From NCBI RefSeq assembly GCF_000720425.1, contig NZ_JOAJ01000010.1, forward strand, positions 1-64,000: a DNA stretch of 64,000 nt, read 5' to 3'. Position numbers and translations under genes: made by a program. Below the pieces are notes generated by a model that saw nothing but the letters and a program-made list of their open reading frames with translations, was not told the DNA's origin and ran no database searches. The stretch's first letter is position 1. Each line of letters begins with the position of its first letter. Origin of the DNA: Nocardia rhamnosiphila NBRC 108938 (GTDB lineage Bacteria > Actinomycetota > Actinomycetes > Mycobacteriales > Mycobacteriaceae). Below, piece after piece: positions 1-9,065 of this stretch.

Positions 1-85
1 AGTCTCGAGGCCGAAACGGCGAGACCAAGGGGGCCTCAACCCCGCGGCGCCGCAGGCGCCGCCAAAAAACACAGCACCTTCGCGA
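1..85 (-). repeat. Dispersed structured repeat, copy A (cut by window edge)
   Basis: This is the same element as the copies near 1559, 13345, 17430 and 19435, here in reverse orientation and truncated by the start of the window. One inner arm (7-25) and one outer arm (31-42) are visible, followed by the GC-rich GGCGCC hairpin (45-62) and the run of A (64-69, T in the other orientation). The inner arm carries the CCGAAACGG variant, as in copy E. It lies downstream of the DUF445 gene. Confidence 0.85.
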
Positions 86-137
86 GTAAGCCCACATCCA
101 CACCTTCACGAGCAAGCCCACGCCAGTCTTCGCCCAA

Positions 138-192
138 GCTCGCCATCCCCGGTACTCACACTCACCCCACGCTCGCCATCCCCGGTACTCAC
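138..192. repeat. Two tandem copies of a 22-bp unit, 33-bp period
   Basis: The 22 bases at 138-159 recur exactly at 171-192, so the repeat period is 33 bp. They sit at the 3' end of the DUF445 gene, just past its stop codon. No function is evident. Confidence 0.6.
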
Positions 193-194
193 GC

Positions 195-1547
195 TCACCC
201 CCCGAACATCAACTGCGAGACCGCATAGATCGCCAACCCCGCCAAACTGCCGACCACCGTTCCGTTGATCCGGATGAACTGCAGGTCACGCCCCACCTGG
301 ACCTCGATCTTCTTACTGGCCTCCTCCGCGTCCCAGCGGGCGACCGTATCGCTGACGATGGTGGCGATCTCGTCGGCGTAGTTGGCGGCCAGATAGCGGG
401 CGCCGCGCTCGATCCAGCCGTCGACCTTGGCTCGGGTCTCGGTGTCGTCGCGCAGGCGTTCGCCCAGCTGTTGCACATTTTCGGCGACCTTGCGGCGCAG
501 AGTGCTGTTCGGGTCGTCGGCGGATTCGAGGATCAGGCGTTTGGCGGCCCGCCAGGTCGCTTCGGCGAGGCCGGTGATCTCCTCCCGGCCCATGATCTCG
601 GTTTTGATCCGCTCGGCCTTGGCGATCATCGTCTCGTCGTACTGCAGGTCGTGGGCGAAATCCTCCAGGAAGCGGTTGGCGGCCAGCCGGACCTCGTGAT
701 CGGGGGTGGAGCGCACCTTCCAGGTGAACTCGACCAGCTCCCGGTACACCTTCTCCGACAGCAGGACGTTCACGAATTTCGGCGCCCACTGCGGCGCCTC
801 GCCGTTGACGATCCGGTCGATCGTCTCCTGGCTGCCGAGTGCCCACTGGTGGGCGCGTTCGGCGAGCAGATCCAGCAGCGGCAGCTGCCGGTTGTCGGCC
901 AGCAACTCGGCGAGGACTCGGCCGATCGGCGGACCCCACAGCGGTTCGGCGATCCGTTTCACGATGGTGTTGTCGATGACCTGTTCGACATCCTCGTCGC
1001 GCAGCACCCCCACGACCGCGCGCAGAATCGTCGAACTCTCGTCGGCCACCCGGGCCGCGTTACCGGGCGCGGCCATCCAGCGCCCGATCCGCCACGGGAT
1101 CTGCGCGGAGTTCACCTTCGCGGTGACCACCTCCGGGGACAGGAAGTTGGTGCCCACGAAATCGCCGAGACTGGCCCCGAGCTGATCCTTCTTCCGGCGG
1201 ATGATCGCGGTGTGCGGAATCGGCAATCCCAGCGGATGCCGGAACAGCGCCGTCACCGCGAACCAGTCGGCCAGCGCACCGACCATCCCCGCTTCGGAGG
1301 CCGCCCGCACATACCCGACCCAGTCGCCGGCGCCGCCGCGCGACTCCAGCCACCGGCACACCAGGTAGATCACCGTGGCCACGGCCAGCAGGCCGGTGGC
1401 GACCGCCTTCATCCGCCACAGGTCACGTCGTTTGGCCGCGTCATCGGTGAGGGTCGCGAACACACCCGGCGGTTCCGCCTGCCCGCCGGGGGCGGTCGTC
1501 CCGGGAGCGGAATCGAGCACCGCACTACTACCGGTCGGTTTCTGCAT
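195..1547 (-). CDS. DUF445 family membrane protein
   Basis: This 450-residue protein matches the DUF445 family of bacterial membrane-anchored proteins of unknown function. A hydrophobic segment lies at about residues 47-66, followed by the family's conserved block around 85-115 (GALADWFAVTALFRHPLGLP). A long, charged, mostly helical middle follows, and a second hydrophobic segment ends the protein (about 429-448). This gives two membrane anchors flanking a large soluble domain. The ATG at 1547 has a GGGAG only one base upstream, so a slightly later start is possible. The N-terminal 40 residues are rich in Pro, Ala and Gly. No operon partner is visible: the TetR gene beyond it is divergent and a structured repeat lies between. 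Confidence 0.85.
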   Translation of the reverse strand: MQKPTGSSAVLDSAPGTTAPGGQAEPPGVFATLTDDAAKRRDLWRMKAVATGLLAVATVIYLVCRWLESRGGAGDWVGYVRAASEAGMVGALADWFAVTALFRHPLGLPIPHTAIIRRKKDQLGASLGDFVGTNFLSPEVVTAKVNSAQIPWRIGRWMAAPGNAARVADESSTILRAVVGVLRDEDVEQVIDNTIVKRIAEPLWGPPIGRVLAELLADNRQLPLLDLLAERAHQWALGSQETIDRIVNGEAPQWAPKFVNVLLSEKVYRELVEFTWKVRSTPDHEVRLAANRFLEDFAHDLQYDETMIAKAERIKTEIMGREEITGLAEATWRAAKRLILESADDPNSTLRRKVAENVQQLGERLRDDTETRAKVDGWIERGARYLAANYADEIATIVSDTVARWDAEEASKKIEVQVGRDLQFIRINGTVVGSLAGLAIYAVSQLMFGG

Positions 1548-1558
1548 ACTCCCATTCT

Positions 1559-1712
1559 GCTGTGTTTATTTGCGGCGCCTCCGGCGCCGCGGGGTCGAGG
1601 CCCCCTTGATCCCGCCGTTCAGGCCTCGGGACTCGCGCCTTCGGCGCATGCACTTCGAGGCCTGAACGGCGGGACGGGCCTCGACCCTTTCAGGGCCTCG
1701 TAAGACTCGGCA
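1559..1712 (+). repeat. Dispersed structured repeat, copy B
   Basis: A leading GGCGCC hairpin is followed by an outer arm (1592-1603), an inner arm (1610-1627), a loop with its own small hairpin (GCGCC/GGCGC around 1635-1647), the inner right arm (1657-1674) and the outer right arm (1676-1687). The tail reads GGCCTCGTAAGACTCGGCAC. Relative to copies C and E the arms differ at several positions, always with a matching change on the other arm. It fills part of the 518-bp gap between the divergent DUF445 and TetR genes; the rest (1713-2065) is GC-rich and shows no gene I can support. Confidence 0.9.
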
Positions 1713-2065
1713 CGGGAGGAGGTCGGGCACCGCTGGGTCGATCGGATGGCCGGCGGATACGGAAGTGCGCTCGGCGGAGCGTGGACAGGGGCGGGGGCCG
1801 TCGGTTCCCGCGGAGATCCGGACTCAGGATGGCTGCGGCACGCGAGCGGTCGACGGGGGAGGTGTTCTGGTCGGCCTGGTTGCGCCGGCGGCACAGCGCC
1901 CACCGCGACGGTTCCGTCCGGCACGCGGCCGACCACACACGCCCGCCGGCCACGGGACGCGCGGGGAAGTGTGGGATCGGTTGCACAAGGACCAAACGAA
2001 CCACCTGGGCTGGGATGGGGCCTAGAGTGGAACGCACGTGAACCGTCCGGACCGAGGAGCCCACG

Positions 2066-2806
2066 CTGTCCACCGAAGACCTGCTCGATATCGGGACATC
2101 CGCCGATCGATCGGCGCCGGTGCGTACCCCGCGGACCGACGGGCGCAAGCGACGCTGGCGCCAGCACAAGATCGACCGCCGCGAGGAGCTCGTCGACGGC
2201 ACGCTGGCCGCGGTGCGCACCCGCGGCGGGAGTGCCGGCATGGACGAGATCGCCGCCGAGATCGGTGTGTCCAAGACCGTTCTCTATCGCTATTTCTCCG
2301 ATAAGAACGACCTGGTCAACGCCGCGATGCAGCGGTTCATCGAGATCACTCTGATGCCGCGCGTCTACGGCGCGATCAGCCTCGATGCCGACGAGTATCA
2401 GCTGGTGCGGTCGGCGCTGGCCGAATACGTGGGCGCGGTCGACGAGGATCCCGAGGTGTACCGGTTCATCATGGGCACCGGTTCGGGCGATCCGTCGTCG
2501 CTGGCCGATTTCGAGAGGCTGTTCGCGGAGGTCGTCGCGGCCGCCATCACCGAGCGCGGCAGTGCCCGCGGTATCGAGACCGAAGGGGTGATGCTGTGGT
2601 CCTATGTGCTGGTCGGCGGCATCCAGCTCGCGACCCACTGGTGGACCACCCATAAGACACTGCCCCGGGAAGAGGTCATCGACTACCTCACGATGATGGT
2701 GTGGAGTGCCATCGAGGGCATGGCGCGCGCCGGCGGTTCGCGGACCAAGTTCGCCGAACAGGAGCATGTGCTGCCCCCGGTCTCCCCCGACGACCAGGCC
2801 GTCTGA
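2066..2806 (+). CDS. TetR family transcriptional regulator
   Basis: The helix-turn-helix is clear: 'MDEIAAEIGVSKTVLYRYFSD' is the classical TetR recognition region, preceded by the usual helix 'RREELVDGTLAAVRTRGG'. The C-terminal ligand/dimer domain ends with a hydrophobic helix rich in Trp. The start is uncertain. A CTG at 2066 has a perfect GAGGAG six bases upstream (2054-2059) and adds 18 residues starting STEDLLDIG. The first GTG is at 2120 and has no such site. I chose the CTG because the added sequence keeps the same codon style as the gene. The effector and target genes are unknown; the UbiB-type kinase gene follows 127 bp downstream on the same strand. Confidence 0.85.
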   Translation: MSTEDLLDIGTSADRSAPVRTPRTDGRKRRWRQHKIDRREELVDGTLAAVRTRGGSAGMDEIAAEIGVSKTVLYRYFSDKNDLVNAAMQRFIEITLMPRVYGAISLDADEYQLVRSALAEYVGAVDEDPEVYRFIMGTGSGDPSSLADFERLFAEVVAAAITERGSARGIETEGVMLWSYVLVGGIQLATHWWTTHKTLPREEVIDYLTMMVWSAIEGMARAGGSRTKFAEQEHVLPPVSPDDQAV

Positions 2807-2933
2807 GTCGGCGGACTCGCCTGGCTCGACAACCCGGCCGGGTTGGCTAGTCTGATTGCCGTGCGGTGACGAGGAACCGGCTGTGTTCCTCTGTTGCCGT
2901 AGGCGCGGCGTCGGCACCAACGGAGGTTCCTCG

Positions 2934-4337
2934 ATGGCGAAACAAGTGCCGACATCCAGGCTGGCCCGCGGCACCAAGCTGGGTGCGGTGGCGGCCGGCT
3001 CGATGATGCGCAAACAACGCGCCCGGCTCTCGATGCGCGGCCGGTCCGAGGCGGTACGGGCCCGGATGGCCGAGGAGTCGATCCTGCGCAGTACCGAACA
3101 GCTGGTCATGGTGCTGGGCACCATGAAGGGCGTGGCCATGAAACTGGGCCAGATGATGTCGGTACTCGACCTGGACCTGGTGCCGCCGGAGCATCGGGAA
3201 CGGTTCCAGAAACGGCTCGCGGTACTGCGCAATGCCGCGCCCTCGGTGTCTTTCGAGGCCATGCGCGCGGTGATCGAAGAGGATTACGGGCAGCCGCTGG
3301 ACGCGGTATTCGCCGAATTCGAACCCGAGGCCATCGCGGCGGCCTCCATCGGGCAGGTCTATCTCGCCCGGTTGCACGACGGCCGCCAGGTCGCGGTGAA
3401 GGTGCAGTATCCGGGCATCGATGCGGCGGTCCGGGCGGATCTGAAGAACCTGAACATGTTCCGGCGGGTCCTGCAGTCGGCGATGCCGTGGGTCACCCCG
3501 GCGGTTCTCGACGAACTGCGGCTGAACATGGAAGCCGAACTCGACTATCACATCGAGGCCGAAACCCAGCGCGATATCGCGGAGCTCTACGCCGACCACC
3601 CGTTCGTCGTGGTCCCGCGGCCGGTCCTCGAGCACAGCACCAGACGGGTGCTGGTCACCGAGTATCTGGCCGGTACCGCGTTCGAGGACATCCGCCGGAT
3701 GCCCCCGCCCGACCGCGACCGGGTCGGCGAAATCATCTACCGCTTCTATGTGGGATCGCTGTTCAATTTCAACGAGTTCTGCGGCGACCCGCACCCGGGC
3801 AATGTGCTGCTCGCCGCGGACGGCCGGGTCGGATTCCTCGATTTCGGGCTGTTCAACCGGATGGATCCCGAACACGTCCGATTCGAGGCGATCTGTCTGT
3901 GTGCGGCCGCCGAGGACCGCGGCGCGGATCTGCGTGAGCTGATGATCCAGCGCGGGGTCATCGATTCGGCGGACGAGATCGGCGTCGAGGAATGCCTGGA
4001 GTATGTGCTCTCGGCCTCGGAATGGTGCCTGGTGGACCAGGAACTCACCATCACCCCGGAACTGGCCAGTGGCGCATTCCTGCTGGCAGTGGACCCGCGA
4101 TCCAGTGAGTTCTCCGGGATGAAACAACAGAATCTGCCGCCGGAGCATCTGTTCTCGCGGCGGGCCGATTTTCTGACCTTCGGCATGCTGGGTCAGCTCG
4201 AGGCGACCGCCAATTGGCATCGCATCGCCCGGGAATGGTTGTACGGCGAAGAGCCGGTCACCGAACTCGGGCGCCTCCACCGACAGTGGCTGGCCGGGCG
4301 CCGGCCGGCCAAACGCGGTAAGCGGCGTACGGGTTAG
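2934..4337 (+). CDS. ABC1/UbiB (AarF) family atypical kinase
   Basis: This 467-residue protein belongs to the UbiB/ADCK family of atypical protein-kinase-like ATPases. Visible motifs are KLGQ (the KxGQ helix, in AMKLGQMMS), the Ala-rich loop AAASIGQV that replaces the glycine loop, the ATP lysine in VAVKVQYPG, and the catalytic/metal motifs CGDPHPGNVLL and FLDFGLF. In quinone-making bacteria UbiB supports ubiquinone synthesis; actinobacteria make menaquinone and carry several paralogues whose role is unsettled. The ATG at 2934 has GGAGG eight bases upstream. The ATG-less extension to 2856 reads into Cys/Arg-rich sequence and is unlikely to be translated. Confidence 0.9.
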   Translation: MAKQVPTSRLARGTKLGAVAAGSMMRKQRARLSMRGRSEAVRARMAEESILRSTEQLVMVLGTMKGVAMKLGQMMSVLDLDLVPPEHRERFQKRLAVLRNAAPSVSFEAMRAVIEEDYGQPLDAVFAEFEPEAIAAASIGQVYLARLHDGRQVAVKVQYPGIDAAVRADLKNLNMFRRVLQSAMPWVTPAVLDELRLNMEAELDYHIEAETQRDIAELYADHPFVVVPRPVLEHSTRRVLVTEYLAGTAFEDIRRMPPPDRDRVGEIIYRFYVGSLFNFNEFCGDPHPGNVLLAADGRVGFLDFGLFNRMDPEHVRFEAICLCAAAEDRGADLRELMIQRGVIDSADEIGVEECLEYVLSASEWCLVDQELTITPELASGAFLLAVDPRSSEFSGMKQQNLPPEHLFSRRADFLTFGMLGQLEATANWHRIAREWLYGEEPVTELGRLHRQWLAGRRPAKRGKRRTG

Positions 4338-4373
4338 CGCCACGGCACCGGACATATCCAAGGGGTTCTATCC

Positions 4374-5615
4374 ATGACCGACACTCGCGAATTCGACCTG
4401 ATCATCTTCGGCGCCACCGGCTTCGTCGGTAAGCTCACCGCCGGGTACCTGCTGGGCGCGGCACCGGCCGGGGCGCGGATCGCGCTGGCCGGACGTTCGG
4501 CGGACAAACTCGCCGCGGTCCGCGACGAGATCGGAGCCGCCGACTGGGGCCTGGTGGTGGCCGATACCACCGATCAGGAGTCGATGGACGCCCTCGCCGC
4601 TCGCACGACCGCGGTCATCACCACGGTCGGCCCGTATCTGCGCTACGGGATGCCGATGGTCGCGGCCTGCGCGAAGGCCGGTACCCACTACGCGGACCTC
4701 ACCGGCGAACCGCTGTTCATCCGCGACGCCATCGACACCTACCACGACGAGGCCGCGCGCACGGGCGCCAAGATCGTGAACTCGTGCGGCTACGACTCGG
4801 TCCCCTCGGATCTGAGCGTCTATCAGCTCTACCGGCGGTCGGTCGCGGACAACACCGGCGAACTCGGCGACACCACCCTGGTCGCGACCCTGCGCGGCGG
4901 AGTCAGCGGCGGCACCATCGATTCCGGCCGGGCGATGATGGAGGCGGTCGCGGCGGACAGATCGAAGGGCGCGGTACTCGGCCACCCCTATTCGCTGAGT
5001 CCCGACAGGTCCATGGACCCCGAGGTGGGCCGCCAGTCCGACCTCACCCTGCAGCGGGGACGCGAGATCGACCCGAGTCTGGACGGCTGGGTCGGCACCT
5101 TCGTCATGGCCTCGCACAACACCAAGATCGTGCGCCGGAGCAACGGCCTGCTCGGCTGGGTGTACGGCAAGAACTTCCGCTACCGCGAGACCATGGGTGC
5201 CGGGAACTCGGCCCTGGCGCCGGTGATCGCGGCGGGTATCACCGGTGGTGTCGTCGCCGGGATGGCGGTCGGCGGTCTGCTATCCCGGTTCGGCGCCGGT
5301 CGCGCGGTGCTCGACCGGGTGCTGCCCGCGCCGGGCACCGGCCCGAGCGAGGCCACCCGGGAGAGCGGTTGGTTCCGCATGCGCACCTACACCCGTACCT
5401 CTTCGGGTGCCCGGTATCGCGCCGATTTCGCCGGTCTCGGTGACCCCGGGTACAAGGCGACCGCGGTCATGCTCGGCGAGAGCGGTCTCGCACTGGCCTT
5501 CGACGACAAGCCCGAGCTCGCCGGTGTGCTGACGCCCGCCGCGGCCATGGGCGACGCGCTGACCGCGCGGCTGCGCGCGGCCGGGATGACGATCGATGTC
5601 GAGCCGCTGGGATGA
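4374..5615 (+). CDS. Saccharopine dehydrogenase-like oxidoreductase (trans-acting enoyl reductase family)
   Basis: A 413-residue protein with an N-terminal Rossmann nucleotide site (FDLIIFGATGFVGKLTAGYLL, residues 5-25) and the saccharopine-dehydrogenase-like NAD(P)-binding domain. This group includes mycobacterial Rv2449c and Rv2953; the latter is the trans-acting enoyl reductase of phthiocerol/phenolglycolipid synthesis. Here no polyketide synthase is adjacent, so the lipid substrate is unknown. A hydrophobic Gly/Ala segment at about 283-302 may associate with membrane. The stop overlaps the start of the methyltransferase gene by 4 nt (ATGA), which points to translational coupling and a shared pathway. 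Confidence 0.85.
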   Translation: MTDTREFDLIIFGATGFVGKLTAGYLLGAAPAGARIALAGRSADKLAAVRDEIGAADWGLVVADTTDQESMDALAARTTAVITTVGPYLRYGMPMVAACAKAGTHYADLTGEPLFIRDAIDTYHDEAARTGAKIVNSCGYDSVPSDLSVYQLYRRSVADNTGELGDTTLVATLRGGVSGGTIDSGRAMMEAVAADRSKGAVLGHPYSLSPDRSMDPEVGRQSDLTLQRGREIDPSLDGWVGTFVMASHNTKIVRRSNGLLGWVYGKNFRYRETMGAGNSALAPVIAAGITGGVVAGMAVGGLLSRFGAGRAVLDRVLPAPGTGPSEATRESGWFRMRTYTRTSSGARYRADFAGLGDPGYKATAVMLGESGLALAFDDKPELAGVLTPAAAMGDALTARLRAAGMTIDVEPLG

Positions 5616-6292
5616 ACCTCGCTCGGCGCACCATGAACGCCCCGGCACTGGCGGCGGTCTACGAAAGGGTCTGGCGGCCCACGGTGTTCTATCTGGCCAC
5701 CGGCCGCACCACCGCCGCCGATCGCCGGTTCGCGGTGGAGTCGCTACACCTCGACAGATCGCGGCGGGTCCTGGATATCGCCTGCGGCCCCGGTAATTTC
5801 ACCCATTTCCTGAGCGAGCACGTACCGGCCGACGGGTACGTCACGGGGATCGACTATTCGCCGCCCATGCTGGCGCGTGCCCGCGCCGACAATGCCGGGC
5901 CGCGCGTCGGATATGTACGCGGCGATGCGCGCTATCTGCCCTTCGCCGACGAGACCTTCGACGCGGTCTGCTGTTTCGGCGCGCTGTACCTCATCCCCGA
6001 CCCACTGGTCGCGGCCCGGGAGATGATCCGCGTGCTGGCGCCCGGCGGCCGGATCGCCGTCACCACCAGCCATCGCCCGGACAACCCGGTCGGCGAATTG
6101 ACCCGGCTGACCGCGGGAGTGAGCGGACTGCGCATGTTCGGCGGCCGGACCTTCCCGGAGCTGTTCGCGACGGCCGGATTGGTCGATATCGACCAATCGG
6201 TACACCGCTTCTTCCAATACGTGACCGCCACCCGGCCGACCGCGAGCGCGGCGGGGCGCGCGGCCGGCCGGCCGGCGACGTCCGGCGTCTGA
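5612..6292 (+). CDS. Class I SAM-dependent methyltransferase
   Basis: A 226-residue protein with the class I methyltransferase signature: motif I VLDIACGPGNF (about residues 53-63), an acidic ribose-binding end of strand 2 (GIDYSPPML), motif II/III FDAVCCFGALYLIPDP, and the post-motif 'EMIRVLAPGGRIAVT'. The family methylates small molecules or lipids such as menaquinone precursors; nothing here fixes the substrate. It starts inside the stop codon of the oxidoreductase (ATGA), and an internal ATG seven codons later is an alternative start. The C-terminus is Ala/Arg-rich and probably disordered. Confidence 0.88.
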   Translation: MNLARRTMNAPALAAVYERVWRPTVFYLATGRTTAADRRFAVESLHLDRSRRVLDIACGPGNFTHFLSEHVPADGYVTGIDYSPPMLARARADNAGPRVGYVRGDARYLPFADETFDAVCCFGALYLIPDPLVAAREMIRVLAPGGRIAVTTSHRPDNPVGELTRLTAGVSGLRMFGGRTFPELFATAGLVDIDQSVHRFFQYVTATRPTASAAGRAAGRPATSGV

Positions 6293-6473
6293 CGGGTTCC
6301 GCGAGAGAAGTGCTCGACCCGTTGCCACCCCTCGATACACTGCTGCCCGCGGCCCGCCATGCGTGCGCCAATTCACAGCCGAATCCCCATGACCGGCGGG
6401 TTTTCCCCCGCGGGCGCGGCTACTCGTCGGTAGAGTCGGCTGGCGTACCCACGGGCCGGAAGGGGGATTCCAG

Positions 6474-6902
6474 ATGTCGGTACCGGAGGTGGGGCAGAGC
6501 GCGGCTCGGCAGCTCTACACCGCGGCCACGGCCGGAGGCGAGAATTCCTTCACCCTTGCCGAGGACGTCGCGCTGCGCCTGGCCCAGGCATGCGACACCC
6601 TGGTCGCAGATCTGGAAGCGGCACGGGACGGCGGCCACCGCATCGCCGAAACCCACGGCACCGCCGGTTTCCCCGATCTGCCCACCGGGCACGCCCTCGC
6701 CGCGGGGTTCCGCGGCAAGGCGGTGCAGTACCTGGAAACCCTCACCGCGCTCCAGGAGGCGGCGCTCCGCTTCAAAGCCGCCTATCTCGCCGCCGGCGGA
6801 CGGCTCGCCGAGGCCGATCTCGCCAACCGCGCCGCCCTCGCGGTGGTGGCGGCGCATCCCGGCCTCGGCCCCGACCACCACGACGAGGACAGCCATGGCT
6901 GA
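6474..6902 (+). CDS. ESX-like small helical protein (cassette gene 1)
   Basis: A 142-residue, Ala-rich, almost entirely helical protein I cannot assign to a named family. It has no signal peptide, membrane segment or Cys. Its helical composition and position suggest a WXG100/PE-like partner: the next gene carries a W-x-G motif and the third gene is an EspG-type chaperone. It has a purine-rich ribosome site (AAGGGGG) upstream of the ATG and overlaps the next gene by 8 nt. No YxxxD/E secretion signal is visible near the C-terminus, so secretion by a type VII system is only an inference from context. Confidence 0.6.
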   Translation: MSVPEVGQSAARQLYTAATAGGENSFTLAEDVALRLAQACDTLVADLEAARDGGHRIAETHGTAGFPDLPTGHALAAGFRGKAVQYLETLTALQEAALRFKAAYLAAGGRLAEADLANRAALAVVAAHPGLGPDHHDEDSHG

Positions 6903-7470
6903 ACCCGCCGGCACCGATCCGCCCTACGCGCCCGAACGCGAATGTTTCCGCAGTTTCACCCATCAGGAGATCTGGGACCGGGTGCACGAGGTCCTCGATC
7001 CCGGTGCGCTCGCCGCCGCGGCGGCGGCGTGGCAGTCGAACGCGGACGCCGTGGCGGATGCCTTCGCCGTGTTCACCGACAACACCCGGCGCGAATTCGA
7101 GCGCTGGTCGGGGTATTCGGCGAACGCGGCCCGGCAGGCGACACGGGAGTTCATCGCCGGCGGTGACGAAACCCATGAGGCGTGCCGTGCGCTCCAGCGC
7201 CTGATGGAGGGCAATACCGAAGCGGCACAGACATTGCGGTCCGCGCTGGCCCCACCGCAACCCTATCGGCCGCTCGACGATCCGGCGGCCGAGGCCGTAC
7301 ACGGTGGCCGCCGCCGGATGGACCACGATATCGCCGCCGCCGCGGCCGCCGCCGATGCGCAGGACGCGATGAACAGCATCTACAACCCCACTCTCCCGGC
7401 TTCCGGCGACCGGGTGCCCCGGTTCCCCGGCACGTCCACCGGTACCGGCGGCGGGAGCCCGCGCCGGTGA
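6895..7470 (+). CDS. WXG/PPE-like protein (cassette gene 2)
   Basis: This 191-residue protein has a helix-turn-helix hairpin with W-S-G in the turn (FERWSGYSANAARQ), as in WXG100 and PPE substrates of type VII secretion. It is flanked by Ala-rich amphipathic helices and a Pro/Gly-rich, probably disordered tail. The ATG at 6895 overlaps the stop of gene 1, and its own stop overlaps the GTG of the EspG gene. The three genes are therefore tightly coupled. The likely role is an ESX substrate or an intracellular pair protein; a PPE-type N-terminus is not convincingly present. Confidence 0.65.
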   Translation: MAEPAGTDPPYAPERECFRSFTHQEIWDRVHEVLDPGALAAAAAAWQSNADAVADAFAVFTDNTRREFERWSGYSANAARQATREFIAGGDETHEACRALQRLMEGNTEAAQTLRSALAPPQPYRPLDDPAAEAVHGGRRRMDHDIAAAAAAADAQDAMNSIYNPTLPASGDRVPRFPGTSTGTGGGSPRR

Positions 7471-8207
7471 AGTGGATCCTGACCCCGGACGAGTTCAGTT
7501 ACGTCTGGGCCAATGAGACAAGCCTGGACCGCCGGCCCTACCCGGTGAATCTGGCCCCGGCCAGCGCCGTGCGCACCGAATCCGAACTGGATGCGCTGCG
7601 ATTACCACAGCGGTTCGCCAGACAGGCCGACCCGGATCTGGCAGCCGCGCTCATGCTCTGCGCCCGCCCGGACGCCACCGCAGTCACGATTTCCGGAGAG
7701 CGCCCGGCGCTCCCCCGCAACGGCGACCAGCCGCATACCGAGCAGATCCTCGGCTTCGCCGCCGTTATCGATCATCACGCCGCCGTCCTGCACGCCACGC
7801 CCACGAAGGTCACCGTTCACATGTGCCATGCCCGGGACCTCGGAGGCCGGCTGGTCCAGCTGATCGGTTCCGCCCGCCCCGGTGCCCACGGCCCGTTCCA
7901 CCAGCCCCAGGACGCGGTACTCACCGACGCCCCCCTGTCCACCTGCGACGGAGACGGAGACGCCGCCCGCTTTCGTGCGGCGCTGCGCGAACCCGTCGAC
8001 GCCCGCGGCTTCATCACCGTCACGGTGGCGCCGGACGAGCCCATGTCACCACCCACGCTGCACCGCAGCTGGCTCGATATCCGTGACGACGGCCGCTATC
8101 TGCTCACCACCGCCGATGTCCTGACTCTCGCACCGGTCAGCGACGCCGAATTCGCCGACAATCTGCAGAGCCTGGCCCGCATCCGCGGCAGCACTCCCGG
8201 ACTGTGA
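7467..8207 (+). CDS. ESX secretion-associated protein, EspG family
   Basis: A 246-residue protein that opens with the family's hallmark 'WxLTPDEFxYxW' (here KWILTPDEFSYVWANE), matching EspG proteins. EspG proteins are cytosolic chaperones that bind the tip of PE-PPE or related heterodimers and keep them soluble for the EccC ATPase. The GTG start overlaps the previous stop (GTGA), which makes a three-gene unit. No ecc/myc secretion genes lie in this window, so the cassette must use a machine encoded elsewhere or act alone. The middle (about 100-180) contains conserved-looking beta strands typical of the family. Confidence 0.8.
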   Translation: MKWILTPDEFSYVWANETSLDRRPYPVNLAPASAVRTESELDALRLPQRFARQADPDLAAALMLCARPDATAVTISGERPALPRNGDQPHTEQILGFAAVIDHHAAVLHATPTKVTVHMCHARDLGGRLVQLIGSARPGAHGPFHQPQDAVLTDAPLSTCDGDGDAARFRAALREPVDARGFITVTVAPDEPMSPPTLHRSWLDIRDDGRYLLTTADVLTLAPVSDAEFADNLQSLARIRGSTPGL

Positions 8208-8219
8208 TAGGTCTGTCCG

Positions 8220-9065
8220 ATGTCCGAGCTATGGAAAGCCCCCGCGAGCCGGGCCCTGCGCGCCGACGGCCTGCGTATCACCGATATCGATACCTCTGCC
8301 CGGCCCGGGTTCCGCGGCCGCAAGAAGGACGGGGACACGCTGCTGCCCGAACGCGGCAAGGTACTGGCCGGTTTGCAGGAGAAGCTCTACGCCAACGGCC
8401 GCTCCGGTGACAATCGCAGCGTGCTGTTGGTCCTGCAGGGTATGGACACCGCCGGCAAGGGTGGAATCGTGCGCCATGTCATCGGCTCGGTGGACCCGCA
8501 GGGCGTCGATCACGCCGCGTTCGGCGTGCCGACCGAGGAGGAGAAGCGGCATCACTTCCTGTGGCGGATCCGCAAAGCCCTGCCGCGCGGCGGGCAACTC
8601 GGGGTGTTCGATCGTTCACATTACGAAGATGTCCTGGTCGCCCGGGTCCACGAGCTCGTGCCCGAAGCGGTCTGGCAGCAGCGCTACACCGAGATCAACG
8701 ATTTCGAGCAGGAGCTGACCGAAGCGGGAACGACACTGGTGAAGGTCGCGATGTTCGTTTCGCTCGACGAACAGAAGAAAAGGCTGCGGGAGCGGCTGGA
8801 ACGGCCGGACAAGTATTGGAAGTTCAGCCCCGGCGATATCGACGAACGCGCCTATTGGCCCGCCTACCAGCAGGCTTATCAGGATGTGCTGGACCGCACC
8901 TCCACCGATTACGCACCCTGGTATGTGCTGCCCGCCGACGCGAAGTGGTTCTCCCGCCTGGCCGTCACCGAACTACTGATCGAGGCGTTCGAGAAACTGG
9001 ACCTGAGCTGGCCGCCGGCGAATTTCGACCCGGCTGCCGAACTGCGCCGGCTCGACACAGCCTGA
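8220..9065 (+). CDS. Polyphosphate kinase 2 (PPK2) family protein
   Basis: A 281-residue PPK2 enzyme, which transfers phosphate between polyphosphate and nucleoside mono- or diphosphates. The Walker A loop is GMDTAGKGG (residues 74-82), Walker B/catalytic is GVFDRSHYEDVLVARVH (about 134-150), and the lid-side RLERPDKYWKFSPGDIDER motif follows. The usual paired arginines are present. The family splits into class I (NDP), II (NMP) and III (both); sequence alone does not settle which applies, though the length fits a one-domain enzyme. It lies 12 nt after the EspG gene, but a functional link is not obvious. Confidence 0.9.
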   Translation: MSELWKAPASRALRADGLRITDIDTSARPGFRGRKKDGDTLLPERGKVLAGLQEKLYANGRSGDNRSVLLVLQGMDTAGKGGIVRHVIGSVDPQGVDHAAFGVPTEEEKRHHFLWRIRKALPRGGQLGVFDRSHYEDVLVARVHELVPEAVWQQRYTEINDFEQELTEAGTTLVKVAMFVSLDEQKKRLRERLERPDKYWKFSPGDIDERAYWPAYQQAYQDVLDRTSTDYAPWYVLPADAKWFSRLAVTELLIEAFEKLDLSWPPANFDPAAELRRLDTA

